Below are positions 44,881 to 53,635 of a DNA stretch of 64,000 nucleotides, piece by piece. Under the pieces are notes generated by a model. That model was not told the DNA's origin, did no database searches, and saw only the letters and a program-made list of their open reading frames with translations. The position numbers and the translations under genes are program-made. The DNA is from GWE2-42-39 sp942493345 (GTDB lineage Bacteria > Bacteroidota > Bacteroidia > Bacteroidales > Prolixibacteraceae): positions 3,534,001 through 3,598,000 of the forward strand of contig OW818695.1 of assembly GCA_942493345.1 (NCBI GenBank), read 5' to 3'. How positions within the stretch are numbered: the stretch's first letter is position 1; each line of letters opens with the position of its first letter.

Positions 44881-44915
44881 AGTAAAACAAGAGTTCAGGT
44901 ACTGATTTGAAAAAA

Positions 44916-45758
44916 ATGGAAAAGGATCAGAAATATCAATCAACCCACAAACGGATCGAACATGCAATTCGGAATTACCGGGTTCCTTCCCGTTTCGATA
45001 ACGAATCGGCCCTGAACCTTGTTTTATCGAAAATTGAAAGTAAAAAGGCCAATCCTAAAATTGTTCGTATGCCTGTGTGGTGGAAATATGCGAGTGCGGC
45101 AGCGGCTATTTTAGTGATTGGCATGTTCCTGCACCTTCTGTTGGCAACCGTTACGTTCGAGGGAAATGGTTCGCAGGTGGCCACGTTCAGGCTTCCCGAC
45201 CAATCGAGGGTGGTACTTAACCAAAACAGCCGGGTTGAATTCCGGAAATATTTCTGGAACCGGAAGGTGTCGCTTCAGGGGAACGCCTATTTTGAGGTTG
45301 AAAAAGGAAGTCGGTTTGTCGTTTCTACTTCCACGGGGAAAGTTGAAGTACTGGGCACCCGGTTTTTGGTGAAAGAAAATAATAACCGGTTTGAAGTGGC
45401 CTGTTTCGAAGGAAAAGTGAGGACAAGCAGTGGCGAAATTCAACAGGTTCTGAAAGCCGGAGATTCCGTTTCCATTTTTGACGGGAAGAAAGAATCTTCA
45501 AAAGTTTCTACCGGTTTTCCCGATTTTGCACTCTTTTCAAAACACTATTCCAATGCCGGTCTGGCTGAAATCGTCAGCGATATCGACCGTTTTTTCGGCG
45601 TGAAAATTACGCTTGAGATCAAGGAACCCCGGTATTTTACAGGGACACTCGAAACCGGGAACCTGGAATCGGCTTTGACAATTGTTACAAGCTCGTTGCA
45701 GATGAATTACAAAGTCGAAGGAAAGAATCAAATTCATATTTATCAATCAATCAATTAA
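44916..45758 (+). CDS. FecR family anti-sigma factor
   Basis: A 280-residue inner-membrane protein. The frame extends back to a TTG at 44907, but ATG 44916 is preferred. The cytoplasmic N-terminus (about 1-55) would hold the sigma factor, one transmembrane helix follows (YASAAAAILVIGMFLHLLL), and the periplasmic part has the FecR domain: TFRLPDQSRVVLNQNSRVEF, FRKYFWNRKVSLQGNAYFEV, STGKVEVLGTRFLVK, ACFEGKVRTSS. The C-terminal part, IVSDIDRFFGVKITLE to the end, is STN-like (DUF4974-type). Partner of the ECF sigma at 41535. Confidence 0.93.
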   Translation: MEKDQKYQSTHKRIEHAIRNYRVPSRFDNESALNLVLSKIESKKANPKIVRMPVWWKYASAAAAILVIGMFLHLLLATVTFEGNGSQVATFRLPDQSRVVLNQNSRVEFRKYFWNRKVSLQGNAYFEVEKGSRFVVSTSTGKVEVLGTRFLVKENNNRFEVACFEGKVRTSSGEIQQVLKAGDSVSIFDGKKESSKVSTGFPDFALFSKHYSNAGLAEIVSDIDRFFGVKITLEIKEPRYFTGTLETGNLESALTIVTSSLQMNYKVEGKNQIHIYQSIN

Positions 45759-45769
45759 TAGTTACAACT

Positions 45770-46690
45770 ATGAAAACAATTATCAGATTTACCTTTTTGC
45801 TTGGAATTGCAGCAATGGTATTAAATTCATGCGATGATTTAAATGATGGTAACAAAAATGCGACCGGGAGTGTAATGGTTAAAATTACCGACGCCCCTTT
45901 CCCTGCTGATTTTGTGGAATCAGCATTGGTTACCATCGACAGGGTGGAATTGCGAAATGCAGACGGAGAATGCCCGGGATTTGAATTAGCTGCCCAAGAC
46001 GGGGACCGCGGAGATTCTAAACAATATCGCTACGGCGATAAGGAATATAGCTGCGACAGCGCTTTTGTAGCTATTTCGGTAGACAATGTTGAGTTAAACC
46101 TTTTGGAACTGAGAAATGGGGTTACCGAAATTCTGGCAAATGCTGAACTTCCGGTTGGAACGTATGATATGATCCGGTTGCATATCGTTGATGCCAAAAT
46201 TGTTCTGGACGACCAAACAACTTTTCCTTTGAAAGTTCCGAGTGGTAATGCCAGTGGCCTGAAAATTAAACTGGAACCCTCTTTGGTCGTCAGTGAAAAC
46301 GAGGGATCCGAAATTCTGGTCGATTTCGATATCAGCCGTTCTTTTATTGTACAGGGAAATAGCAAATCGAAAAAAGGCATCATGGGATTCATTTTCAAAC
46401 CAGTCTGTCGTGCGGTACAGGAATCCAACGCCGGTGTGCTGAAAGGCTTTGTTTATGAAAACCCGGATGTTGCTGTTCCCGGGGCAATGGTTTCTGTTAT
46501 ACAAGAAAACGACACCATCACGTCTGCTATTACTTCGGAAGGTGGAACTTACAAAATACTGGGTTTGCCAGCCGGAACTTACACATTGGCTTGTGAAAAA
46601 GAAGGATATGCGACCCAAACCGTTACGGAGGTGGTCGTTTCGGAAGGTAAAAGTACCACGGAAGATATTCTCCTGGTGAAAAATCTCTAA
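45770..46690 (+). CDS. DUF4382 lipoprotein with C-terminal carboxypeptidase-like domain
   Basis: A 306-residue lipoprotein (signal ending MVLNSC, Cys about residue 20). DUF4382 occupies about residues 33-210: GSVMVKITDAPFPADFVESA, LVTIDRVELRNADG, VELNLLELRNGVTEILANAE, LPVGTYDMIRLHIVDA. The C-terminal 80 residues form a carboxypeptidase regulatory-like sandwich (LKGFVYENPDVAVPGAMVSV, TYKILGLPAGTYTLACEKEG). Function unknown; likely exposed at the cell surface. It starts 11 bp after fecR and closes the operon. Confidence 0.88.
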   Translation: MKTIIRFTFLLGIAAMVLNSCDDLNDGNKNATGSVMVKITDAPFPADFVESALVTIDRVELRNADGECPGFELAAQDGDRGDSKQYRYGDKEYSCDSAFVAISVDNVELNLLELRNGVTEILANAELPVGTYDMIRLHIVDAKIVLDDQTTFPLKVPSGNASGLKIKLEPSLVVSENEGSEILVDFDISRSFIVQGNSKSKKGIMGFIFKPVCRAVQESNAGVLKGFVYENPDVAVPGAMVSVIQENDTITSAITSEGGTYKILGLPAGTYTLACEKEGYATQTVTEVVVSEGKSTTEDILLVKNL

Positions 46691-46737
46691 AAATTCAATT
46701 TGTTGAAAAATAGAAACTGATGTCAGTTTCTGGTAAA

Positions 46738-46780
46738 AACAAGCCCGGACTTCTTTTGAAGAAACCGGGCTTGTTTTTTT
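46738..46780 (+). terminator. Rho-independent terminator of the ECF/FecR locus
   Basis: AACAAGCCCGG and CCGGGCTTGTT pair perfectly, with a long loop that also pairs in part, followed by seven T. A second perfect hairpin, GAAACTGA/TCAGTTTC, sits just before it at 46713-46730. Confidence 0.9.
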
Positions 46781-46848
46781 TATGTTTCTGCCTGCTATAT
46801 TATCGGTCGGAATAACATGCAGAAATAAGTTTTTATCCGAAGAATGTC

Positions 46849-47724
46849 TTATTTGTAGATTTCTTTTTTGGCAGCCAGCAACGTGTTTTTCAGCAACGAA
46901 ACGCGGGTCATTGGGCCAACTCCGCCGGGAACCGGGGTGATGAACGAGCATTTGGGCGCTACTTCGTCGTATTTTACGTCGCCTTTCAGTTTAAAACCCG
47001 ATTTGGTTTCAGCCGATTCAACGCGGGTGGTCCCCACATCAATAACAACTGCGCCTTCTTTTACCATGTTGCCTTTTATAAACTCGGGAGAACCAATTGC
47101 TGCAATCAGAATATCGGCTTCGGCGCATACTTTTTCAAGATCTTTGGTGCGGCTGTGGGCAACGGTAACCGTGGCATTGATCGCTTTCTGCGACATCAGC
47201 ACGCTCAGCGGACGGCCCACAATATTGCTGCGGCCAACAATCACGCAGTTTTTTCCTGACGTCTCGATTTTGTACCGATGAATCAACTCGACAATACCAT
47301 CGGGGGTAGCCGAAACAAAAGAAGGAAGCCCGATTACCATCCGGCCAACATTTTCCGGGTGGAACCCATCAACATCTTTTTTCGGGTCGATGGCCTCGAT
47401 TACTTTTTGTTCTGAAATATGTTTGGGAAGAGGCAACTGCACAATGAACCCGTCCAGTTCCTCATCGGCATTCAATTCTGCAACTTTGGCGAGCAGTTCT
47501 TCTTCGGTAACATCGTCTTCGTATCGTATCATGGTCGATTTAAAACCAACTTCTGCACAATCTTTTATTTTGTGGGCAACGTAGGTTTCGCTGCCTCCGT
47601 CGTGTCCAACCAGGATGGCGGCCAGGTGCGGGGCACGTTTGCCTTCCGCTGCAATTTTTGCAACTTCTTCTTTAATTTCCTCTTTGATGTCAAGAGCTGT
47701 TTGTTTCCCGTCAATAATTATCAT
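46849..47724 (-). CDS. folD: Methylenetetrahydrofolate dehydrogenase/cyclohydrolase
   Basis: A 291-residue cytoplasmic enzyme of one-carbon metabolism that converts 5,10-methylene-THF to 10-formyl-THF with NADP. GGSETYVAHKIKDCAEVGF has the catalytic Tyr and Lys region, DGFIVQLPLPKHI and PKKDVDGFHPENVGRM are the substrate loops, GRSNIVGRPLSVLM binds NADP and PVPGGVGPMTRVSLL ends the protein. It starts 19 bp after the ffh stop and is probably in one transcript with it. Confidence 0.97.
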   Translation of the reverse strand: MIIIDGKQTALDIKEEIKEEVAKIAAEGKRAPHLAAILVGHDGGSETYVAHKIKDCAEVGFKSTMIRYEDDVTEEELLAKVAELNADEELDGFIVQLPLPKHISEQKVIEAIDPKKDVDGFHPENVGRMVIGLPSFVSATPDGIVELIHRYKIETSGKNCVIVGRSNIVGRPLSVLMSQKAINATVTVAHSRTKDLEKVCAEADILIAAIGSPEFIKGNMVKEGAVVIDVGTTRVESAETKSGFKLKGDVKYDEVAPKCSFITPVPGGVGPMTRVSLLKNTLLAAKKEIYK

Positions 47725-47743
47725 GTCCGTATTTTGTTGATTG

Positions 47744-49072
47744 TTATCTCGTTTTCATGTTGCCCATCATCCGGCCCAGATTTTTACCCTGCGAAACCAT
47801 GCGCATCATTTTGCTGGTCTCGTCGAACTGTTTGATCAGGCGGTTTACTTCCTGAATATTGGTTCCCGAACCTTCGGCAATGCGTTTTCTGCGTGAACCA
47901 TTCAGGAGCGAAGGGGTTTCCCGTTCTTTCGGGGTCATCGACTTGATGATGGCTTCGATATGTTTAAATGCGTCGTCGTCAATATCTATATCTTTCATGG
48001 CTTTCCCCATTCCCGGAATCATTGCTGCCAGGTCTTTCAGGTTACCCATCTTTTTTATTTGCTGGATTTGCTTCAGAAAATCGTCGAAATTGAACTGATT
48101 TTTTGCCAGTTTATTCTGAAGGCGCCGTGCTTCTTCGGCATCGAACTGTTCCTGTGCTTTTTCAACCAGCGAAACAATGTCGCCCATTCCCAGGATACGG
48201 TCGGCCATACGTTCGGGATGAAAATTATCGAGCGCTTCCAGCTTTTCGCCTGTACCAACAAATTTGATTGGTTTTTCGACTACCGAGCGGATGGAAAGGG
48301 CTGCACCACCGCGGGTATCGCCATCGAGTTTGGTTAAAACAACACCGTCGAAATTTAACCGGTCGTTGAATTCTTTGGCTGTATTCACGGCATCCTGTCC
48401 CGTCATTGCATCGACAACAAACAGAATTTCGTGCGGGTTGATCGCGTCTTTTACCGCACTGATTTCGTTCATCATTTGCTGGTCGATGGCAAGGCGGCCT
48501 GCGGTATCGACAATCACCACATCGTAGCCTTTCAATTTCGCTTCACGGATGGCCGATTGTGCAATTTTAACCGGGTTCATGTTGCCTTCTTCGGTGTACA
48601 CCGGAACGCCTACCTGTTCACCCAGTATTTTCAACTGTTCGATGGCGGCTGGACGATAAACGTCGCCTGCTACCAGCATCGGGTGACGGCCTTTTTTGCT
48701 TTTCAGCATTTTGGCCAGTTTGCCTGAAAATGTTGTTTTACCGGAACCTTGCAAGCCTGCAATCAGAATAACGGTCGGGTTTCCTTTTAAATTGATATCA
48801 ACGAATGTGCCGCCCATCAGTTTGGCCAGCTCGTCGTGAACAATTTTCACCATCATTTGCCCGGGCTTTACGGCATTCAGTACATCCTGTCCCAGCGCGA
48901 TGGTTTTTACGTTTTCTGTAAACGTTTTTGCAATTTTAAAATTGACGTCGGCATCAAGTAGCGCCCGGCGCACTTCTTTCAACGTTTCTGCAATATTAAT
49001 TTCGGTTATTTTTCCCTGTCCTTTCAACAGTTTAAACGACCGTTCAAGTTTTTCATTCAGATTCTCAAACAT
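47744..49072 (-). CDS. ffh: Signal recognition particle GTPase Ffh
   Basis: A 442-residue protein that binds signal sequences of nascent membrane proteins and delivers ribosomes to FtsY. The frame runs to 49156, but ATG 49072 (MFENLNEKLERSFKLLKGQG) is the family start and the tandem -7 boxes at 49111 lie before it. N domain, then G domain with G1 GLQGSGKTTFSGKLAKML, VDTAGRLAIDQQMM, TKLDGDTRGGAALSI; the methionine-rich M domain follows (MGNLKDLAAMIPGMGKAM to MMRMVSQGKNLGRMMGNM). Confidence 0.97.
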   Translation of the reverse strand: MFENLNEKLERSFKLLKGQGKITEINIAETLKEVRRALLDADVNFKIAKTFTENVKTIALGQDVLNAVKPGQMMVKIVHDELAKLMGGTFVDINLKGNPTVILIAGLQGSGKTTFSGKLAKMLKSKKGRHPMLVAGDVYRPAAIEQLKILGEQVGVPVYTEEGNMNPVKIAQSAIREAKLKGYDVVIVDTAGRLAIDQQMMNEISAVKDAINPHEILFVVDAMTGQDAVNTAKEFNDRLNFDGVVLTKLDGDTRGGAALSIRSVVEKPIKFVGTGEKLEALDNFHPERMADRILGMGDIVSLVEKAQEQFDAEEARRLQNKLAKNQFNFDDFLKQIQQIKKMGNLKDLAAMIPGMGKAMKDIDIDDDAFKHIEAIIKSMTPKERETPSLLNGSRRKRIAEGSGTNIQEVNRLIKQFDETSKMMRMVSQGKNLGRMMGNMKTR

Positions 49073-49110
49073 ATCAGGACTTAATTTTTTCGATTCTTTT
49101 AAAATTGTTG

Positions 49111-49126
49111 CAAAAATACAAAAATA
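49111..49126 (-). promoter_or_regulatory. Tandem -7 boxes of ffh-folD
   Basis: On the minus strand TATTTTTG occurs twice in direct succession. The nearer box lies 38 bp before ATG 49072. Confidence 0.55.
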
Positions 49127-49290
49127 TACCAAAGTGAAACGGTTGGATACTGACAATTGAAACCCTTATATACTGCTTATTTGATAGTTCTCATCAGAGA
49201 ATATGCGAAAAGATGAACTATTTCTGTTGGAAAGCGAAAAAACAGGGATTTTGAGGGTAACCTTTTTATAAAAAATGGGATGAACATTGT

Positions 49291-49533
49291 GTGAAAGAAA
49301 ATGGCATGAACAATAACAGTGCAGACTACTGGGGTTTATTAATTCAATGTCCGATGAATAAGGAAATATCGGAGTGTGTGCTTGTTCAGGTGCGTCAGTT
49401 GCCTTTGCTTGAGCGAATGAAATATTTTGAAAGTTTAAGCACCCTTGAACGGGAGACAATTATTAAAACACACAAAAAATGCTTACAAAGCAGAGAAAAA
49501 CGGATCCCTTTTTCACGAATCGCAATAATGTAG
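49291..49533 (+). CDS. Small hypothetical protein with two conserved-looking Cys
   Basis: An 80-residue protein (GTG start at 49291; ATG 49306 would give 75 residues). No signal peptide or membrane segment. The pattern NKEISECVLVQVRQLPLLER, then MKYFESLSTLERETIIKTHK and KCLQSRE (Cys, Arg-x-Leu-Pro, Glu-Arg, His-x-x-Cys) resembles a family of short Bacteroidota proteins with Cys at both ends that I recall but cannot name. The terminator behind it supports that it is real. Function unknown. Confidence 0.5.
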   Translation: MKENGMNNNSADYWGLLIQCPMNKEISECVLVQVRQLPLLERMKYFESLSTLERETIIKTHKKCLQSREKRIPFSRIAIM

Positions 49534-49542
49534 AAATCCATT

Positions 49543-49577
49543 GAAAGGAGGCCAAAGGGTCTCCTTTCTTCGTTTTA
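49543..49577 (+). terminator. Terminator after the small Cys protein
   Basis: GAAAGGAG and CTCCTTTC pair around GCCAAAGGGT and are followed by TTCGTTTTATT. It abuts the argS stop and may also serve the minus strand weakly. Confidence 0.65.
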
Positions 49578-51368
49578 TTACATTCTTTCAACCACTCCGA
49601 TGCCCAGTAATTTCATTCCCGAACAGATAATTTTTGCAATGGTTTCGGCCAAAACCAAACGAAGGTTCCGAACCTGTTCGTTTTCTTCCTTCATGATCGA
49701 AAAATCGTGATAGAACTGGTTGAATTCTTTTACCAGATCGTATATGTAATTGGCAATTAATGCAGGGCTGTACAGGTTCCCGGCTTCCTCAACAATGCTT
49801 TCAAACTGAACAATTTTCTTGATCAATTCCTGTTCTTTTGAGGCTACATCAAGGTTCATATTTAGCGGCTGAAGCTCAATGCCTTGCTCTGCTGCTTTTC
49901 GCAGTACCGACTGGATGCGGGCATAGGTGTATTGAATGAATGGCCCTGTGTTTCCGTTGAAATCGATCGATTCTTCAGGGTTGAAAAGCATGTTCTTTTT
50001 CGGGTCGACTTTCAGAATGAAATATTTTAGCGCCCCCAATGCGATTGCACGGAATGTTTCTTCGGCTTCGTGTTCAGGCAGGTTTTCCAGCTTGCCAAGT
50101 TCTTCCGAGGTTTTTCGAGCCACATTTACCATTTCTTCAATCAGGTCGTCGGCGTCGACAACCGTTCCTTCGCGCGATTTCATCTTCCCGTTCGGGAGTT
50201 CAACCATCCCATACGAAAAGTGGTGCAGCCCTTTTCCCCATTCGAAACCAAGCTTGTCGAGCAGGATGGAAAGAACCTGAAAATGATAATTTTGCTCGTT
50301 GCCAACCACGTAAATCATTTTATCGATTGTGTAATCGTTGAACCGTTCTTTGGCAGTGCCAATATCCTGGGTCATGTAAACCGATGTTCCGTCGTTGCGC
50401 AAAAGAATTTTATGATCGAGCCCGTCGGCAGTCAGGTCGGCCCATATCGAGTCATCTTCTTTTTGATAGAAGATGCCTTCTTTCAAGCCTCTCAAAACTT
50501 CATCGCGACCGATGATATATGTGTTTGATTCGTAGTATATTTTATCGAAATCGACGCCCATTTTTTTGTAGGTCACATCAAAACCGTCGTAAACCCAGCC
50601 GTTCATGGTTTTCCAAAGCGCAATGGTTTCCGGATCTTTGTTTTCCCATTTCCGCAGTAATTCGCGGGCAGCGACAATAGAAGGGGCATTTTGTTCCGCG
50701 TCGTCGTTGCTCATCCCGGTTGCAACTAATCCGGCAATTTCTTTTTTGTATTCCTTATCAAACAAAACGTAGTATTTGCCTACCAGGTGGTCACCTTTCA
50801 TTCCTGATAATTCGGGCGTTTCGCCATTGCCCCATTTTTGCCAGGCCAGCATCGATTTGCAAATATGGATGCCCCGGTCGTTCACAATATTGGTTTTTAC
50901 GACCCGGTTTCCGTTGGCCTTTAGAATTTCGCAAAGCGAATAACCCAGCAAGTTGTTGCGAATGTGTCCCAGGTGTAGTGGTTTGTTGGTGTTGGGCGAC
51001 GAATATTCGACCATTACCAGAGGCGATTTGTCGCTGGCTTTTTTAATGCCGAAATTACGGTCGGCAGCAGCATTGTTTAACATCGAAAGCCAGTAAGACG
51101 AAGAAATACTGAGGTTCAGGAAGCCTTTTACAACATTGAACGTATTGACCTCGTTTACATTTTGGAGTAGGTAGTTGCCCAGTTCTTCTGCGGTTTGTTC
51201 CGGCGATTTTTTTGAAAAACGCAAAAACGGAAATACCACCACGGTCAGGTCGCCTTCAAATTCTTTGCGGGTAATCTGAACCTGAACACTTTCAACGGGC
51301 ATCTTTTGTTCGTATAATTTCTCAACAGCTTCCAGTACTTTATCGCGAATAATGAGGTCAATAGTCAT
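49578..51368 (-). CDS. argS: Arginyl-tRNA synthetase
   Basis: A 596-residue class I synthetase. The N-terminal Add-1 domain reads VQVQITRKEFEGDLTVVVFP; the HIGH signature is SSPNTNKPLHLGHIRNNLLG; the second signature region is MVELPNGKMKSREGTVVDAD. The C-terminal anticodon-binding helical domain follows (AETIAKIICSGMKLLGIGVVERM at the end). It charges tRNA-Arg; one such tRNA is encoded at 63880. Promoter box at 51396. Confidence 0.97.
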   Translation of the reverse strand: MTIDLIIRDKVLEAVEKLYEQKMPVESVQVQITRKEFEGDLTVVVFPFLRFSKKSPEQTAEELGNYLLQNVNEVNTFNVVKGFLNLSISSSYWLSMLNNAAADRNFGIKKASDKSPLVMVEYSSPNTNKPLHLGHIRNNLLGYSLCEILKANGNRVVKTNIVNDRGIHICKSMLAWQKWGNGETPELSGMKGDHLVGKYYVLFDKEYKKEIAGLVATGMSNDDAEQNAPSIVAARELLRKWENKDPETIALWKTMNGWVYDGFDVTYKKMGVDFDKIYYESNTYIIGRDEVLRGLKEGIFYQKEDDSIWADLTADGLDHKILLRNDGTSVYMTQDIGTAKERFNDYTIDKMIYVVGNEQNYHFQVLSILLDKLGFEWGKGLHHFSYGMVELPNGKMKSREGTVVDADDLIEEMVNVARKTSEELGKLENLPEHEAEETFRAIALGALKYFILKVDPKKNMLFNPEESIDFNGNTGPFIQYTYARIQSVLRKAAEQGIELQPLNMNLDVASKEQELIKKIVQFESIVEEAGNLYSPALIANYIYDLVKEFNQFYHDFSIMKEENEQVRNLRLVLAETIAKIICSGMKLLGIGVVERM

Positions 51369-51395
51369 TTTATCCTGAATTTAAAAATTGAGTGG

Positions 51396-51403
51396 CAAAG
51401 ATA
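51396..51403 (-). promoter_or_regulatory. -7 box of argS
   Basis: On the minus strand TATCTTTG fits TAnnTTTG and lies 27 bp before ATG 51368. Confidence 0.55.
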
Positions 51404-51543
51404 AGATTTTCCGGGGAATGAGTGAAGCCCGGACAAATGAAACGAGCATGTTTTGCCAAACACAAAATGAGATGTATAAATTTTCGATGCGAGTTCCATC
51501 CGAACATACAGGCGATCGATTTATAAACACAATTATTTTTGCA

Positions 51544-51578
51544 TGAAAAAACCCCATCCGAAAGGACAGGGTTTTCTT
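51544..51578 (-). terminator. Rho-independent terminator of the OmpA-family gene
   Basis: On the minus strand AAAACCCTGTCC and GGATGGGGTTTT pair (two mismatches) around TTTC and continue in T. It lies 22 bp after the stop codon. Confidence 0.8.
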
Positions 51579-51599
51579 TATGAAAAACGTATTTCTCTT

Positions 51600-52940
51600 T
51601 TATTTGTTAATCATTACCATGAATTCAACTCTGCGGTTTTTCTGTTTTCCTGCATCCGTTGAGTTGGTATCGGCAGGCTTGCTTTCACCAAATGCTTTTG
51701 TTTGATGAATTCTTGTGGCATTGATTCCTTTACTGGTAAGGTATTCGATAACCGAATCAATCCTTTTTTGCGAAAGTTCTATATTGTATTTGTCACTAGC
51801 CAAATCGTCGGTATGACCGTATACATCCAATAAATAATTCGGATTACTTTTTAGTATACTTACGATATTATCGAGTTTCTTTTTCGAATAATCAGTAATG
51901 TAACTCTTGTCGGTTACAAAATAAACCGGTTCGATTTTCTGGTCTAATTTAACAGGGATACGTTCTGGTTCTGCGTTTGCTTTTTCTTTTTTCGGACAAC
52001 CTTTTTCTTCAGCAACACCGGCAACGGTTGGGCAAGCATCTTCTGCATCCACAATTCCGTCTCCGTCACTGTCGAGCGGGCAACCTTTTTCGTCAACGTT
52101 CCAGCCTTTGGGTGTGTCTGCGCACTTATCTTTTTTATCAGCAACACCATCTCCATCGGCATCCGGGCAGCCTTTCAACTGTTTGATACCGGCAACATCG
52201 GGGCATTCATCGTCTTTGTCGGCAATTCCGTCGCCATCTTTATCGGGGCAACCTTTCAATGCAGCAAGTCCGGCAACCGTTGGACAATCGTCCTGGTAAT
52301 CGGCAACTCCGTCAGCATCGGTATCAATCGGACAACCTTTTTCATCAACCTGAACTCCGGCAGGAGTTTCCGGACATTTGTCTTTCTTGTCTGAGACACC
52401 ATCCATGTCAGCATCTTTTTCTTTTCCAAGGTCATATTCCAGTCCGATTGTTATTTTCCAGAAATTATCTCTTTTTGTTGTACCCACGATTGGTCTTGTG
52501 TATTCAATACCATTTATATATCCTGCATCAGCATAAAGTGCAGTACTTGACGATAAATAATATTTTGCACCAAGACCTAAATCAAAGTTTACCCCTGAAG
52601 TTGAATTGTCAGCAAGGTAACCTGGTCCCGCAAAAAGGTATGGACGGAATTTTTTACTTTCATCAGACAATTTGTAACGCAAGTTTAAAAAAGTGTTTCC
52701 AAAATCAAGGCTGTTATTAATGTCTGAGTTGAAAAGGCCAAGGTCTTCTTTTAACATCAAATCCAGTTTTGGACTTAGATAGGTACTAATATACAGTTCT
52801 GGCATAAAGCCAGTACTTGTATTGTTTAAGCCTCCATACATTCCCAGTCCACCTCCGATTCCCAATTTTTTGTCCGATGTTTGAGCTAACAGCCCAACAG
52901 CAAATAGAAAAAACACAAAGTATAAAGCTATTCTTTTCAT
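51600..52940 (-). CDS. OmpA family outer-membrane protein with thrombospondin type 3 repeats
   Basis: A 446-residue protein from ATG 52940 (signal MKRIALYFVFFLFAVGLLAQ); the longer frame starts at a TTG. N-terminal eight-strand-type barrel (about 20-160), then five or six acidic calcium-binding repeats such as DMDGVSDKKDKCPETPAGV and DADGVADYQDDCPTVAG, then the peptidoglycan-binding OmpA domain: NYLLDVYGHTDDLASDKYNI, LSQKRIDSVIEYLTSKGI, DAGKQKNRRVEFMVMI. It ties the outer membrane to the cell wall. Confidence 0.95.
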   Translation of the reverse strand: MKRIALYFVFFLFAVGLLAQTSDKKLGIGGGLGMYGGLNNTSTGFMPELYISTYLSPKLDLMLKEDLGLFNSDINNSLDFGNTFLNLRYKLSDESKKFRPYLFAGPGYLADNSTSGVNFDLGLGAKYYLSSSTALYADAGYINGIEYTRPIVGTTKRDNFWKITIGLEYDLGKEKDADMDGVSDKKDKCPETPAGVQVDEKGCPIDTDADGVADYQDDCPTVAGLAALKGCPDKDGDGIADKDDECPDVAGIKQLKGCPDADGDGVADKKDKCADTPKGWNVDEKGCPLDSDGDGIVDAEDACPTVAGVAEEKGCPKKEKANAEPERIPVKLDQKIEPVYFVTDKSYITDYSKKKLDNIVSILKSNPNYLLDVYGHTDDLASDKYNIELSQKRIDSVIEYLTSKGINATRIHQTKAFGESKPADTNSTDAGKQKNRRVEFMVMINK

Positions 52941-53129
52941 GATATTGAAATTTTTATTTATAGCCAAATTACAATTTTTTTTAATGATACGTATAGTAAT
53001 TCTCAGAAAATGATCGCTGCAATAGAACTTTTTACCGATCCATGCTCTTTTTGAAACCCTTATTAATACTGATTAAATCCAGAATAGTGGGAGATAAGTT
53101 TTTGAAGTTTAACAAGTTTTGTTAGCCTA

Positions 53130-53565
53130 CTCCCGAAATAAACATGAAACAGATAGTCTGAAAATTACTGACGGTGATTCTGAAACTGCTATTCTCGATT
53201 ATGCAGGTTTTGGACGTGCTGATATTGCACTCGGAGTGTCTTCAACCGATTACCTATAGAATAAATCCTTTACCTGTGCAAACGCCTCAAAATACGAAAA
53301 CCTGATGACTACCTACTTTGACAAGTCTGATAACTGACAACATTCAAAGTCATTCAGCTGGGGGCAAATGCCAGTCAGCAGGTCAAAATAACCATGCTCG
53401 AAAAACTGGTTCAGGCTTCGGGCAGTTTCATTATTTCCGGGTTTATCGTTAAGAAAAGCACGAATACCACAAAGTCGGGACTGATCGAAAAGAGTACGAA
53501 TGTGGAATCGGGCACTCCCCCCCCCCGACAGGCGTTGCGTTGGGATGTGAAGATTTTTCTATGAA
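53130..53565 (+). pseudogene. Decayed gene of unknown family with a C10 tract
   Basis: Three successive pieces of coding-like text occur on the plus strand, broken by stops and frameshifts: SLKITDGDSETAILDYAGFG RADIALGVSSTDYL (ends TAG at 53257), then NKSFTCANASKYENL MTTYFDKSDN, then FKVIQLGANASQQVKITML EKLVQASGSFIISGF up to a run of ten C at 53517-53526. No start codon fits and no family is recognised. It looks like a broken gene rather than chance because composition and spacing remain protein-like over 400 bp. The adjoining 52941-53129 shows nothing. Confidence 0.5.
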
Positions 53566-53635
53566 TGTATTTCATCTTTAAACGAAAAGTGATAATTTGC
53601 TTCAGAAATAAAAACCAAAACAAAAAATCACTGTT

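Noticed and set aside
46094..46951. 285-codon frame antisense to the DUF4382 gene and folD tail
   Set aside because: Crosses the terminator and two genes; no motif.
51534..51600. Plus-strand TATTTTTG box followed by ATG at 51543
   Set aside because: The box fits the promoter consensus, but the frame behind it runs through the OmpA gene terminator and then antisense to OmpA; no support for a product.
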